Positions 37,221-46,654 of a stretch of DNA of 64,000 bases are shown piece by piece. The translations under genes were made by a program, and so were the position numbers. Position 1 is the first letter of the stretch. The number at the start of each line of letters is the position of its first letter. The notes under the pieces are model-generated. The model searched no databases. It saw only the letters and a program-made list of their open reading frames with translations, and had not been told where the DNA came from. Source of the stretch: Bacillota bacterium (lineage in GTDB: Bacteria > Bacillota > Clostridia > Christensenellales > Pumilibacteraceae); assembly GCA_009780325.1 (NCBI GenBank), contig WRAF01000003.1, positions 37,308-101,307 on the forward strand, read 5' to 3'.

Positions 37221-37791
37221 TAAATAAAATCCTTGCTATATCTGTTTGTTTTTCAAACCTAATTAAATTAATTAATGCATCGATTGTTAAATTTTTATCA
37301 TAACTTTTTCCTTCTAAAATAATCCCACCCTCATTGTCATGTGTTTTTTCACTAACATGTAATTTCAATTTGCTTTTTAAGTTTAAAGTATCAATAAACC
37401 CTTTAGGGATTCTTTTTATATCATATTTAGCAAAAACCACCGCATCGTCATTTTCAGCATATTTAACAATCAATTTTTCTAAAAAATCTAAATATGCTTT
37501 ATCCGCCAGCGCTAAAATACTCTTTTTTGCCTCATTAAAAACTCTATCTACTAAATCTTGTTTGATTTTTAATATAGCATTTGATATCTTAATCTTAGAC
37601 ATAGTCTGATTTTGATCTAAAATCTTTTTATTTTCTAAAATCTCTTTTTCAAAATACTTCTGTGCACTATTATTTAACTCATTTTCAAAATCTCTTAAAA
37701 TAGCCGCTTGTCCTTTATCAGCAACCTCAATAATATTTTTCGCATATTCTTTTGCATTATTAATCAATTTTTCACTTATATTTTGGCTCAT
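37213..37791 (-). CDS. atpE: V/A-type ATPase subunit E (peripheral stalk)
   Basis: The 192-residue protein has a long N-terminal helix (residues 1-95) and a C-terminal globular domain, including GGIILEGKSYDKNLTIDALI, typical of E subunits that pin the head to subunit I. It overlaps the genes on both sides (4 and 8 bases), showing tight translational coupling. Confidence 0.9.
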   Translation of the reverse strand: MSQNISEKLINNAKEYAKNIIEVADKGQAAILRDFENELNNSAQKYFEKEILENKKILDQNQTMSKIKISNAILKIKQDLVDRVFNEAKKSILALADKAYLDFLEKLIVKYAENDDAVVFAKYDIKRIPKGFIDTLNLKSKLKLHVSEKTHDNEGGIILEGKSYDKNLTIDALINLIRFEKQTDIARILFNE

Positions 37792-38387
37792 ACTCTAATT
37801 ACCAGTCTAAATAAATTTAAATTGCATACAGTGCTAGCTATACACTCATAGGTATAATAATAAACTTGAGGAGTATACAAAGGAGGTGGCTCTGTTGGAA
37901 CAGGATAATAATACATATTGATAAAAAGTACACCAAGCATACTTATTAAAAATCCAAACAACGCAAAAACCTCTGACGCTGAAATAATTAATATACAGTT
38001 ACCAAAAGTTTTATTTTGCTTTGCAAAAAGACTCACAGCCGTCACACCTACATTTCCTTGAACAACCGCACTTACCCCGCCAATTATTGCAACAGGCAAG
38101 CAAAGCATCATAATAGCTAAACCTGTATTTGTAGACAATGCCAAAAGTTCTGCACCAGGCATGACACCTATACGCATCAACAGCATGAAAGCAACCGTAA
38201 GACCATAAATAGTTTGAGAAGACGGCAGCAAAATCAAAATTAACAGCCTAGAGAATAACTTTGGCTCTTTAGCTAAAACTGCATTTGCAGCAGACCCAAT
38301 TTTAGTAACAGCTATTGATGAGCCTATACCCGATACTATAATAGCAAGAGCAGCCCCCAAAAGTGCTAATGCAACACCTAATGTCAT
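37788..38387 (-). CDS. atpK: V/A-type ATPase membrane rotor subunit K with C-terminal extension
   Basis: The 199-residue protein has four membrane helices forming two hairpins. The ion-binding carboxylate is Glu139 in ASEVFALFGF. Residues matching the Na+ ligands of Enterococcus hirae NtpK are present: Leu54 and Ser57-Gln58 in LLPSSQ, Gln110 in VVQGNV and Glu139, with Ser in place of Thr at one site. This points to a Na+-pumping enzyme. After residue 156, where family members stop, a Tyr/Pro-rich tail of about 43 residues follows (YYYPVPTEPPPLYTPQ), running to the overlap with atpE. Confidence 0.93.
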   Translation of the reverse strand: MTLGVALALLGAALAIIVSGIGSSIAVTKIGSAANAVLAKEPKLFSRLLILILLPSSQTIYGLTVAFMLLMRIGVMPGAELLALSTNTGLAIMMLCLPVAIIGGVSAVVQGNVGVTAVSLFAKQNKTFGNCILIISASEVFALFGFLISMLGVLFINMYYYPVPTEPPPLYTPQVYYYTYECIASTVCNLNLFRLVIRV

Positions 38388-38411
38388 GATTATTAACTCC
38401 TTTTTTTTAAT

Positions 38412-40406
38412 TTATACTAAATTTACATATTTAGTATTAGATCCAAGCGGCATAAAAAATCTTCCGTTTCCATCATAAAATTTTCCAAAAAATTCAACAT
38501 ATTGCAATCTTATATCATGCACATATGCCGCCAGCGCAGCTAATGCAAAGTTAAACAAATGCAAAACTATTAATGCAATAGCCCCCAGCACAACCCCCAC
38601 AGCAGGGATAGCAAACAACATCATGCCAATCTGATTAAAAGCCATTGCAATAGCTCCACTAGCAAGAGCCAACCCAAATAATCTAGAATAACTCAATACA
38701 TCAGAGAATAAATTTATTAACTTATAAAGCCCGCCAAATCCGCCTGCAATTTTTCCTGCAATGCTAGGTGCACGGCGTCCGCCAGTTAATAAAATCCCAA
38801 CTAAACTAGCTATAAGCATAATAATAGCAATAATTGAAAATGGGAATGTAGTATTTTCAAACAGCATAGGCATTAAAAAAAGTAAGATTCCGATAAAAAG
38901 CATATACATAAATACAGAATCAAACAATCCGTCTAGTATTTTTAAAAAGCCTGCTTTTTTATTTCGGCTAAAAGCAACATCCGCTTTAATTGTCTTAATT
39001 GTCCTAAGCGTATAGCCTGTCAATAAATGCACTACTCCTAAAGATAGTGAGAAAATCAACATCATTACAGGATCATGCATAGGATTAAACCAAAGAGCAG
39101 GGAAAGAATCAATTGCAAATACCCCACCAAATAAAAGACCAAAAATTATTCCGCTTATACCACAAATTCCTAGCATCAAAACCATACGCTTTAACGGAGT
39201 AGCTATTTTTTTTGATAATAAACCCACTAGTATACCACCCACAGCCATTATTAATCCATATCCCGCATCTGCTAACATAATTCCAAAAAAAACAAAAAAG
39301 AAGATTGACATAATAGGGGAAGGGTCACCTTCTCCATAAGTAGGCGCTCCATATCCTGTAGTAACAGACTCAAAGGGCTTAAATAATTTTTTATTGACAG
39401 CCAATGACGGGGGAGAGTCACTTAATTTAACAGCACGAGATTCTAATTCTAAGTTAGGAATATTTTCATTTAAAGTGCTTTTAATTTGATTTAAAGCAGC
39501 CGATGGTACCCAACCTTCAATTATAACAGAATTTTCTTGCGTAATAAAAATATTTGAATCAGCATGCTCTTGTTCAATTTCTAATTCTATTGCATCATGC
39601 AAAATTTTTAAATTAGCCAGTTCATTTTGATAAGCCAAAGCCTTTTTAATTAATACTACATCATTTAAATCTGCTTCATCAATTTGTACTATATTTTGGT
39701 TGATTAGTTCTTTTGCTGTCAAATCATAATCATATGTGCATATGTCAAAACTTTGCGAATCAAGTTTTCTTAAAAGCCTTGGTTTGTCTTCAATTTTGCA
39801 AATAATACCCAATACAGATAATTCACTAGAGTCAAATTCTTGAACATAACAATCAAATTTTTTAAAAAATTCTTTATCAATTAAAGGCTGCGAAACTGCT
39901 AAAATTGCACTTGATGTACGAGTATCTTTAAATTTAGAAAAAGAAATATCAATATTTGAAAATTTCATTAAATCTATATTTAATTCAGTTAAGTCTTTAA
40001 TTTTATTTTTTAAGCTGTTTCGTTTCTCTTCAATGTCTTTTAATTCATCACAAATTTTGATTAAACCATCTTTATTAATTGATTCAATTTGTTCAAAAGA
40101 TAAATTAATTTTAATCTTTGAATTAGAATCTTGTTCAATATTAAAAGGTTCAATATCATCACATAATTTTTTATTTAACTCGGATGCTTCTAGCATCAAA
40201 TCTTCTAAATATTTGATTGCAAAAACTATTTTTGATTGATTTTTAATCAATTCATCATTAATTTGACTCAATTTATATTCATCTGTTTCAATATCTTCAG
40301 CTTTTGCAATCTCAAAACAGCCGCTTTTTGTTAGCAGCCTTAAAACCGATTTTTTATCACTACAATTAGCGATAATTTTTAAATAGCTCATTTTAACAGT
40401 AGCCAT
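38412..40406 (-). CDS. atpI: V/A-type ATPase subunit I (membrane stator)
   Basis: The 664-residue subunit has a soluble N-terminal half (1-345) with long coiled coils and a membrane half with seven to eight helices. The family motif around KPFESVTTGYGAPTYGEGDP (345-364) and FFGIMLADAGYG marks the domain boundary. The C-terminal LHLFNFALAALAAYVHDIRL contains the buried charged residues that form the ion half-channels with subunit K. Length is normal. Confidence 0.95.
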   Translation of the reverse strand: MATVKMSYLKIIANCSDKKSVLRLLTKSGCFEIAKAEDIETDEYKLSQINDELIKNQSKIVFAIKYLEDLMLEASELNKKLCDDIEPFNIEQDSNSKIKINLSFEQIESINKDGLIKICDELKDIEEKRNSLKNKIKDLTELNIDLMKFSNIDISFSKFKDTRTSSAILAVSQPLIDKEFFKKFDCYVQEFDSSELSVLGIICKIEDKPRLLRKLDSQSFDICTYDYDLTAKELINQNIVQIDEADLNDVVLIKKALAYQNELANLKILHDAIELEIEQEHADSNIFITQENSVIIEGWVPSAALNQIKSTLNENIPNLELESRAVKLSDSPPSLAVNKKLFKPFESVTTGYGAPTYGEGDPSPIMSIFFFVFFGIMLADAGYGLIMAVGGILVGLLSKKIATPLKRMVLMLGICGISGIIFGLLFGGVFAIDSFPALWFNPMHDPVMMLIFSLSLGVVHLLTGYTLRTIKTIKADVAFSRNKKAGFLKILDGLFDSVFMYMLFIGILLFLMPMLFENTTFPFSIIAIIMLIASLVGILLTGGRRAPSIAGKIAGGFGGLYKLINLFSDVLSYSRLFGLALASGAIAMAFNQIGMMLFAIPAVGVVLGAIALIVLHLFNFALAALAAYVHDIRLQYVEFFGKFYDGNGRFFMPLGSNTKYVNLV

Positions 40407-40457
40407 TTTTTCTAACCCTGCTTTAACAAATAATAAAAAATATTATCCAAACTTTTA

Positions 40458-40760
40458 TCACTTAACAGCAATTTTCATTAATACATCAATAACAAAATCT
40501 TTTGCCTTTGAAATATTTTTCTCTGCCATATCGTATGTCTTTCTAGCCTCTAAATCTGCATTTTTATTGGTTTCGTCATTTAACTTTAATAATTCATTTT
40601 CAAAATTTTTGTATTCTGCATTCAGTTTATATTTTTGTTCACTCTCAATTTTCTTAACCAAATCAGCTTTTTTATCATCAATAGATAAATTAATTTCATT
40701 TGCCTTATTAACAGCATTTTCTTCAATAAAAATTATTTTGTCTATCAATTCATTTATCAT
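40458..40760 (-). CDS. V/A-type ATPase small stalk subunit (G/H)
   Basis: The 100-residue, Lys/Glu/Asn-rich helical protein is the first gene of the ATPase operon. Position and amphipathic coiled-coil character identify it as the peripheral stalk partner of subunit E (subunit G, called H in archaea). It starts about 100 bases from the terminator of the upstream transporter gene. Confidence 0.72.
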   Translation of the reverse strand: MINELIDKIIFIEENAVNKANEINLSIDDKKADLVKKIESEQKYKLNAEYKNFENELLKLNDETNKNADLEARKTYDMAEKNISKAKDFVIDVLMKIAVK

Positions 40761-40798
40761 AAAATTAAGTATATCCTATTTTTTTTTATGTGTCTACT

Positions 40799-40835
40799 AA
40801 AAAACAAAGGAAATGCCTTTTATTTTAGCATTTCC
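40799..40835 (-). terminator. Terminator after the OFA transporter gene
   Basis: On the minus strand GGAAATGC pairs with GCATTTCC over an 11-base loop and is followed by a T-rich run. It separates the transporter/P-ATPase transcript from the V-ATPase operon. Confidence 0.75.
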
Positions 40836-40862
40836 CTTAAAAAATTATCATTGATTTAAAAT

Positions 40863-42284
40863 CTATTTGCTTTGCTTTTTGATCAAAACTTTTAAGACAA
40901 TCATTAAACCCACTCCAGCTGCTGCGCATGCCGCACCAATAATAAATGCCGGGTACATATAATTTGCATTTTGATAATCAACAGCTCTATTTGCAAATAC
41001 CCCTGCAATTTGTGATGATGCTATTGCCCCTATACCAAATCCTAATAATACAAAACCATAATTAGTAGCCAAGTTTTTTGTACCAAATGCGTCTGCTGTC
41101 AAAGTAGGAAAAGTAGATAAAATTCCGCCATAGCATAAACCTATTAATGCAGCCACAACAAAGATAACCCAAGATCCAATTGCTAATCCAGTAAGCAAAA
41201 ATAATATGCCACTTGCTGCTAACAATATTAATATAGTATTAATACGACCAATCTTATCACAAACAAAACCCCATAACAATCTTCCGCCTGAATTACATGC
41301 AGATATAGCCATTACGCCAATCGACAATGCTAATCCTCCCACCATCAAAGCATTATCAAGCCCTGTCAACACCTCAATAGGCCGCATAAATGCAATTATC
41401 ATTTGTCCGCCGATTACTGCAAGCATAAATGTAAACATAATGAGATAAAATTTAGGATTTTTAAGCATTTCTATAGCAGTAAAATCTTTTTTGACAGTTG
41501 ACGATTGGTAAGCAGTGATTGGATTTAGAGTAATTTCATCATCAGTTATAGAAGATTCAATTAAAACAATTTCTTCTTGCTGGCATTCTACATTTTCAAT
41601 TACTGCCTCTTCAACTTGTGCTGTACATTGTGCATTATGTATTATATCCGTTGGCGGATGCTTTAAAAACAAACTACCCAATGTGCAAATCGTTATAAAC
41701 ACAATACTCAATATCCTAAATGTCCAAGCCTCTCCACCCATGATTTGGTCATAAACATTTGGGTTCGGCTCACCAAAATGCCCTAAAAGCACCATAATAA
41801 CCGGAGTAAAAACTACTCCGCCAAAACCTAATGCAGAAACAATTATTCCGCTAATCAACCCTTTTTTGTGAGGATACCATTTTTGAGCACAGGCAATTGT
41901 AGTAGAGTAGGTAAACCCCATACCAACACCACCCATAAAACCGTATGTCAACCACAATAACCACGGTGCGCTTGCCGTCACAAACGAAGCAAGCAAAAAT
42001 CCTAATGATAATATTACACCGCCAATAAAAACAACGATTCTGGTTGAATCTAATTTTCTTGCTAAAATACCGCCGAAAACACTGCCTATTGTTAAAAAAG
42101 CAAGCATTATTGAAAAAGTAAGTGCAGCCTGTCCTTGATAGTTTGGTCCGCCAAAAAGAAGGTGAGTGACGCCTGTTTGAAACAAACTCCATAAATAAGC
42201 TATACCTAGTGTTAGCTGGATAAATAAAGCAGCAATAACAACCATTAGACCTTGTTTTGACTGAAAAGCAATGTTTTTTTGCAT
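40863..42284 (-). CDS. OFA-family major facilitator transporter
   Basis: The 473-residue protein has 12 membrane helices of the oxalate/formate antiporter-like family. The conserved GGVGMGFTYSTTIACAQKWYP and KGLISGIIVSALGFGG segments are typical. A long cytoplasmic loop (about 225-270) separates the halves. Members exchange oxalate, formate or other carboxylates, and many have unknown substrates. The family's Arg/Lys substrate residues cannot be checked here. It starts 26 bases after the cation P-type ATPase gene, so the two are probably co-transcribed. Confidence 0.88.
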   Translation of the reverse strand: MQKNIAFQSKQGLMVVIAALFIQLTLGIAYLWSLFQTGVTHLLFGGPNYQGQAALTFSIMLAFLTIGSVFGGILARKLDSTRIVVFIGGVILSLGFLLASFVTASAPWLLWLTYGFMGGVGMGFTYSTTIACAQKWYPHKKGLISGIIVSALGFGGVVFTPVIMVLLGHFGEPNPNVYDQIMGGEAWTFRILSIVFITICTLGSLFLKHPPTDIIHNAQCTAQVEEAVIENVECQQEEIVLIESSITDDEITLNPITAYQSSTVKKDFTAIEMLKNPKFYLIMFTFMLAVIGGQMIIAFMRPIEVLTGLDNALMVGGLALSIGVMAISACNSGGRLLWGFVCDKIGRINTILILLAASGILFLLTGLAIGSWVIFVVAALIGLCYGGILSTFPTLTADAFGTKNLATNYGFVLLGFGIGAIASSQIAGVFANRAVDYQNANYMYPAFIIGAACAAAGVGLMIVLKVLIKKQSK

Positions 42285-42310
42285 ATTCTTCTTTTCTCTC
42301 TTTAACTCTC

Positions 42311-45034
42311 TTATTTTGTTAATCCAATGTCTAACACAACATTGTTTTCTTTATTTTTGTAGTATTTTCTTTTGAATATTTTGTATAGCTCTATTAGCGG
42401 AATAATCATCATGCCAGCCCCAATACCCAATGCCCATTGTCTTAAAGAAAGTGTTGTTATGCCCAATGCTGTTTGAAAGGCAGTGAACGGTATAGCAATA
42501 CTTAATACAACAATTACAATCGTTATCAAAACAGCCAAATTCATAACTTTGCTTTGGAATGGATTTGATTTAAAAATTGATTTACGATAGTTGATTAAGT
42601 TAAATGGGTGAACTGTTTCAATTACCCCAAGCACAAGATAACTCATGGTTATCAAAATCACATCATCATAGCTAAATACAAATCGACCTATAGTATAAAC
42701 AAATGCTACTAAAAGCATTGTAAAGACTCCATGAATAACCATTGTAAGTCCGTTTTGACCTCTGAACAAACTGCCCCGTGACGGATTTGGCTTTTGCTTC
42801 ATTATATCTTTTTCTGCTGGAAGTGTCCCCATCGCAATAGCAGGAAGTGTATCTGTTACAACATTAATCCACAATATTAAAAGTGCATTAAAAAACGGCA
42901 ATCTAAAAACAGCTAATAAAACAGTCATTAAAATTAATTCGGCAAGACTGAGCGATATTAAATAAACAATAATCTTTAATATATTGCTATATGTCCGCCG
43001 TCCTTCTTCTACAGCAGAAACTATAGTTGCAAAGTTATCGTCAGTCAGCACGACGTCCGCTGCACCTTTGGTTACTTCAGTACCAGAAATCCCCATTCCA
43101 ATGCCAATGTCTGCAGATTTAATACTAGGAGCATCATTAACTCCGTCACCTGTCATAGCTACAATCTTATCAAGAGACTTAATAGCCTTGACTATGCGCA
43201 GCTTATGTTCAGGATTTACTCTAGCATATACTTTATAGTTTAAAACCTTTTCACACAATTCTTCATCTGTCATATTTTGCAAAATCGCACCAGTCACCAC
43301 TTCAGACTCATCGTCTGCAATACCTACAGCTTTAGCAATAGCAAATGCTGTGTCATAATGGTCACCAGTAATCATAATTGTAGTAATACCTGCTTCTTTG
43401 CAAGTTTTTACACTTTCAATAACCTCAGGTCTAGGCGGATCAATAAGACCGCTAAATCCGATTAAAATTAAATCTTCTTCATCAGCTGCATTAAGTTTTT
43501 GTCCTTCTTTCAATTCAAAAGGTTTATAGGCATATCCCAAAATTCTTAGTGCTTTTTGAGCATATTCTTTTGATGCGGCATAAACTTTTTCCCTGTCTTG
43601 ATCAGTAATAGGACGCACTTTGCCCTCATCCAAAATTTTAGTACAATGAGAGAGCAATTTATCTAAAGCACCTTTAGCATACATGATTGTCCCATTTTCA
43701 GTTTGATTGACAGTAGACATCATTTTGCGTGCAGAATCAAACGGTAATTCAGCAAGTCTAGGATATTTTTTATCTATTTCATTTTTGTCAAAACCAAAAA
43801 TATGTGCATAATTTACCATAGCAACCTCTGTTGGGTCACCAAGAGTAATCAGCTGTCCATTTTCTTCATAAGTAACATGAGTATCATTACAAAGCAACAT
43901 GCAATATCGCATTAATTTTTTATCGTCATCACATAAACATGTCTTAGGATAAACCTCTTGCACTGTCATTTTATTAAGTGTAATAGTACCTGTTTTATCC
44001 GAACAAATTATTTGAGTGCTTCCTAAAGTTTCAACTGCAGGAAGATTTTTGACTATGGCTTTTCTTTTACTCATTCGCTGAACACCAAGCGCCATAGTGA
44101 TATTGATACATATCGGAATAGCTTCAGGTATTGCACAAACAGCAATTGCAACAGTCAAAAGCATACTTTGAAGCCAAATATTTCCTTCAACATATTCAAT
44201 ATTCCAAATAAGACCATTAGTCCACCCATTAGGCCATAATGCGTTTGTTAAAAAAATAAAGGCTGCTACGACACCTACAACCGCTGCAATAATTTTGGTA
44301 GTTTTAGATATAGCTTTAGTTAATGGGGTAGAAGGAGTTTTTTCTTTTTCTAAGTGACCTGCAATTAAACCAAGCTGAGTTTGCATTCCAGCAGCTACAA
44401 CAATTCCTCTGCCTCTGCCGTATGTAATTATGCCACTCATGAATGCCATGTTGCGCATATCACCAAGTGCAAGACTTTCACCCTCTATCATCTCTGTGCT
44501 TTTTTCAACAGGAACACTTTCACCTGTCAATGCCGCCTCCTCTATAAGAAGTGAGGCAGATTCAATTAATCTTAAGTCAGCAGGCACAATATCGCCTGCT
44601 TCTAATAAAACTATGTCACCAACAACCAAATCTTCAGTTTTTACATTTATTACAATGCCTTCTCTTAAAACTTTAGCAAATGGTTTGGTCGCTTTTTTCA
44701 ATGCTTCAACAGCCTTTTCTGCCTTACCTTCTTGTATAAAGCCAATAGTTGCATTTAACAAAATTATAAAGCCAATAAATCCTACTGCAATCCATTTTGC
44801 ATTTGGAGGATCAAGTAGAGAAGTAACAATGGTCAGCACCATAGCAATGAATAAGACAATCATCATTATGTGCTTTAGCTGTTTAACAAAGAGCATCCAT
44901 TTGGGGACTTTCTTTGCATCCTTAAGGGCGTTTTTTCCGTCCTTTTCCAGTCGATTAGCTGCTTCTTCATTAGATAAGCCGCCATCAGGGGTACCGGTTA
45001 AAGATTTAACCTCTTCAATGTTCTTGTTATACAT
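42311..45034 (-). CDS. Cation-transporting P-type ATPase (P2 type, probably Ca2+)
   Basis: This 907-residue pump has the actuator motif TGES at 170-173, the phosphorylation site SDKTGT with Asp346, and the late GDGVNDAP hinge. Helix 4 carries AIPEAIP (302-307), keeping the ion-binding Glu while the usual PEGLP is changed. Helix 6 has NVVTDTLPAIAMG with conserved Asn and Asp. The domain order and cation N-domain match SERCA-like bacterial Ca2+ (or Mn2+) exporters. Its leader is about 138 bases long and structured, suggesting control by an RNA element. Confidence 0.92.
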   Translation of the reverse strand: MYNKNIEEVKSLTGTPDGGLSNEEAANRLEKDGKNALKDAKKVPKWMLFVKQLKHIMMIVLFIAMVLTIVTSLLDPPNAKWIAVGFIGFIILLNATIGFIQEGKAEKAVEALKKATKPFAKVLREGIVINVKTEDLVVGDIVLLEAGDIVPADLRLIESASLLIEEAALTGESVPVEKSTEMIEGESLALGDMRNMAFMSGIITYGRGRGIVVAAGMQTQLGLIAGHLEKEKTPSTPLTKAISKTTKIIAAVVGVVAAFIFLTNALWPNGWTNGLIWNIEYVEGNIWLQSMLLTVAIAVCAIPEAIPICINITMALGVQRMSKRKAIVKNLPAVETLGSTQIICSDKTGTITLNKMTVQEVYPKTCLCDDDKKLMRYCMLLCNDTHVTYEENGQLITLGDPTEVAMVNYAHIFGFDKNEIDKKYPRLAELPFDSARKMMSTVNQTENGTIMYAKGALDKLLSHCTKILDEGKVRPITDQDREKVYAASKEYAQKALRILGYAYKPFELKEGQKLNAADEEDLILIGFSGLIDPPRPEVIESVKTCKEAGITTIMITGDHYDTAFAIAKAVGIADDESEVVTGAILQNMTDEELCEKVLNYKVYARVNPEHKLRIVKAIKSLDKIVAMTGDGVNDAPSIKSADIGIGMGISGTEVTKGAADVVLTDDNFATIVSAVEEGRRTYSNILKIIVYLISLSLAELILMTVLLAVFRLPFFNALLILWINVVTDTLPAIAMGTLPAEKDIMKQKPNPSRGSLFRGQNGLTMVIHGVFTMLLVAFVYTIGRFVFSYDDVILITMSYLVLGVIETVHPFNLINYRKSIFKSNPFQSKVMNLAVLITIVIVVLSIAIPFTAFQTALGITTLSLRQWALGIGAGMMIIPLIELYKIFKRKYYKNKENNVVLDIGLTK

Positions 45035-45172
45035 AGCTATGTAAAACTCCGCCTTTTTAATGTGAATTTTGCCCGCACTATTATCTTAGGATAGTGTGAA
45101 TTTGCCCACATTCGGCTAATATAATAGGCAGTGGAAATCCTATAATAGGTAAGCCCCCACTGCCATGGCAAT
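45035..45172 (-). promoter_or_regulatory. Structured 5' leader of the P-type ATPase, possible riboswitch
   Basis: From the predicted start near 45172 to the ATG at 45034 the RNA contains a hairpin (8-bp stem 45164-45157 with 45134-45127, an inner CCTA/TAGG stem and a purine-rich internal loop GGGCTTA). Then follow two near-copies of GTGGGCAAATTCACA (45110-45095 and 45078-45061) flanking an ACTAT/ATAGT stem. A GGCGGAG segment lies just before the start. It does not match a metal riboswitch class I know. Confidence 0.5.
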
Positions 45173-45178
45173 ATTGTT

Positions 45179-45207
45179 ATTTTACTCCTATTTTTTTTGC
45201 TCGTCAA
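45179..45207 (-). promoter_or_regulatory. Promoter of the P-type ATPase/OFA transporter operon
   Basis: On the minus strand TTGACG (45207-45202), 17 bases, TAAAAT (45184-45179). Strong spacing and near-consensus boxes. Confidence 0.65.
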
Positions 45208-45317
45208 CTATTTTTGATATGTTTTAATGAAATTAATATGCCAATTATTAGTTGCTATTGTCTATTATAGCTTATATATATTTGATTTTTACCTGCATTT
45301 TATAGTATCATATTAAT

Positions 45318-46649
45318 ATGGAAGGACTTACAATCATTATCATAGCCATTGTTGCTGCCATAATAGCTATTATCCCTCTTTCAAAAAATGGAAAGAAAAA
45401 AGGCAGGGGAGTAGGATTCGGTGAAATTTTAGCACAAAATAAGCTTATGAAAAACAACGATTATATTGAAGCATTGACACATTATGAAGAGTTAATCACA
45501 AGACCAGGATTTATCAATGAACCGCTAGAAGTTCAAGCAGGACTTTTGCATAGCGCCGCCTTATGCTATATAAATACAGGCTTTTTAGATGATGCATTTA
45601 AATTAATTGACCAAGCTGATAAAATCAAATTTATAAAACAATCTACCGATTATGTTAAGGGTGAATATTATGCTCGTTTGAGTTTTTTCAATAAAGACAT
45701 TTCATTGGCACTGCAAGCAGAAAGTCATTATAGAAAAGCAGCAGAACATAACCCAGTTTATTTCAACATAATAACAAAAATGTATATATTTCATTTTGAA
45801 TTTGAAAAAGCATTGAATGCTGCAGAAGAATTTATAAATACTTGTAAAAAATCAGATTTAGCAAATGGCTATACTTGGTTAATGAAAATACATAAATTAA
45901 CAGGTAATATCGATGGAATACGACAAGTTGTCAAAAAAGTAAAACAAGCAAAACTGAAAAATATTCTAGAATTAGAAAATGAATTAAAGCTGCTTGAAGA
46001 AGAGGATTTGAAATATTTCATGGCTACCTCAAACCCGCTTTCGCATGCTTTCTCTAGCTTAATAAAACTATATCAATCTCAACCAAACACAATCTATGAC
46101 ATATGGCTGTTTAAAAAAAAGATAGGATTAGCTGATTTTATGATAAAACCTGATTATGCAGAAAATTGTGTGGTAGGTATAAATTTTTCTCATTTACCAA
46201 ATGAATTCAAATCTAAAAACAATATTCCTAAAGAAGGAACATTGTTTTTAGATTTGAGTGAAGAAACTGCTAAAACATTTATTACACAAGATAATATTGC
46301 AAGTTTCTGGGGAGATTATTTTATTAATTTTGTGCAAAAGCAAAAATGCTATACACTTAGCAAATACAATTCTGATAAATTTGAAGAGGCTATTGGACTA
46401 AAATTAGATGAGATAATGCAGTATTATATATTTTATTATTTTATCAATGAATACAATGACACTACTCATACTTGCATAGCAAAATATACCACTGAAACCC
46501 CGGATGATAAAGCAGCCAACAGAATAATAAGGTTAAATTTTAATGAGTTTCTGATTGATATCTTAGATGAGGAATCAAATTTTGAAGCAACAGGTTATTC
46601 ACTTTTAGATGATAAATTAGATGATAAAAAAGAGCATCTAAATGTTTAA
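45318..46649 (+). CDS. Membrane-anchored TPR-repeat protein
   Basis: I cannot assign a function. The 443-residue protein has an N-terminal membrane helix (about 3-20) followed by a basic stop-transfer stretch (KNGKKKGRG). A helical-repeat region (about 30-235) has TPR-like units (NDYIEALTHYEEL, then GFLDDAFKLIDQA and FEFEKALNAAEEF). A C-terminal globular domain (240-443) of unknown fold follows. It is the only plus-strand gene between sigE and ylmC and ends five bases from the sigG stop, convergent with it. Confidence 0.65.
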   Translation: MEGLTIIIIAIVAAIIAIIPLSKNGKKKGRGVGFGEILAQNKLMKNNDYIEALTHYEELITRPGFINEPLEVQAGLLHSAALCYINTGFLDDAFKLIDQADKIKFIKQSTDYVKGEYYARLSFFNKDISLALQAESHYRKAAEHNPVYFNIITKMYIFHFEFEKALNAAEEFINTCKKSDLANGYTWLMKIHKLTGNIDGIRQVVKKVKQAKLKNILELENELKLLEEEDLKYFMATSNPLSHAFSSLIKLYQSQPNTIYDIWLFKKKIGLADFMIKPDYAENCVVGINFSHLPNEFKSKNNIPKEGTLFLDLSEETAKTFITQDNIASFWGDYFINFVQKQKCYTLSKYNSDKFEEAIGLKLDEIMQYYIFYYFINEYNDTTHTCIAKYTTETPDDKAANRIIRLNFNEFLIDILDEESNFEATGYSLLDDKLDDKKEHLNV

Positions 46650-46654
46650 AAGTT

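Noticed and set aside
37788..37960. Frameshift explanation for the long atpK tail
   Set aside because: The frame is continuous and its stop overlaps the atpE start by four bases, as with the other genes of this operon, so the tail appears genuine.
45035..45172. yybP-ykoY (Mn2+) riboswitch
   Set aside because: The location is suggestive, but I could not find the conserved loop sequences of that class, so it is left as an unassigned structured leader.
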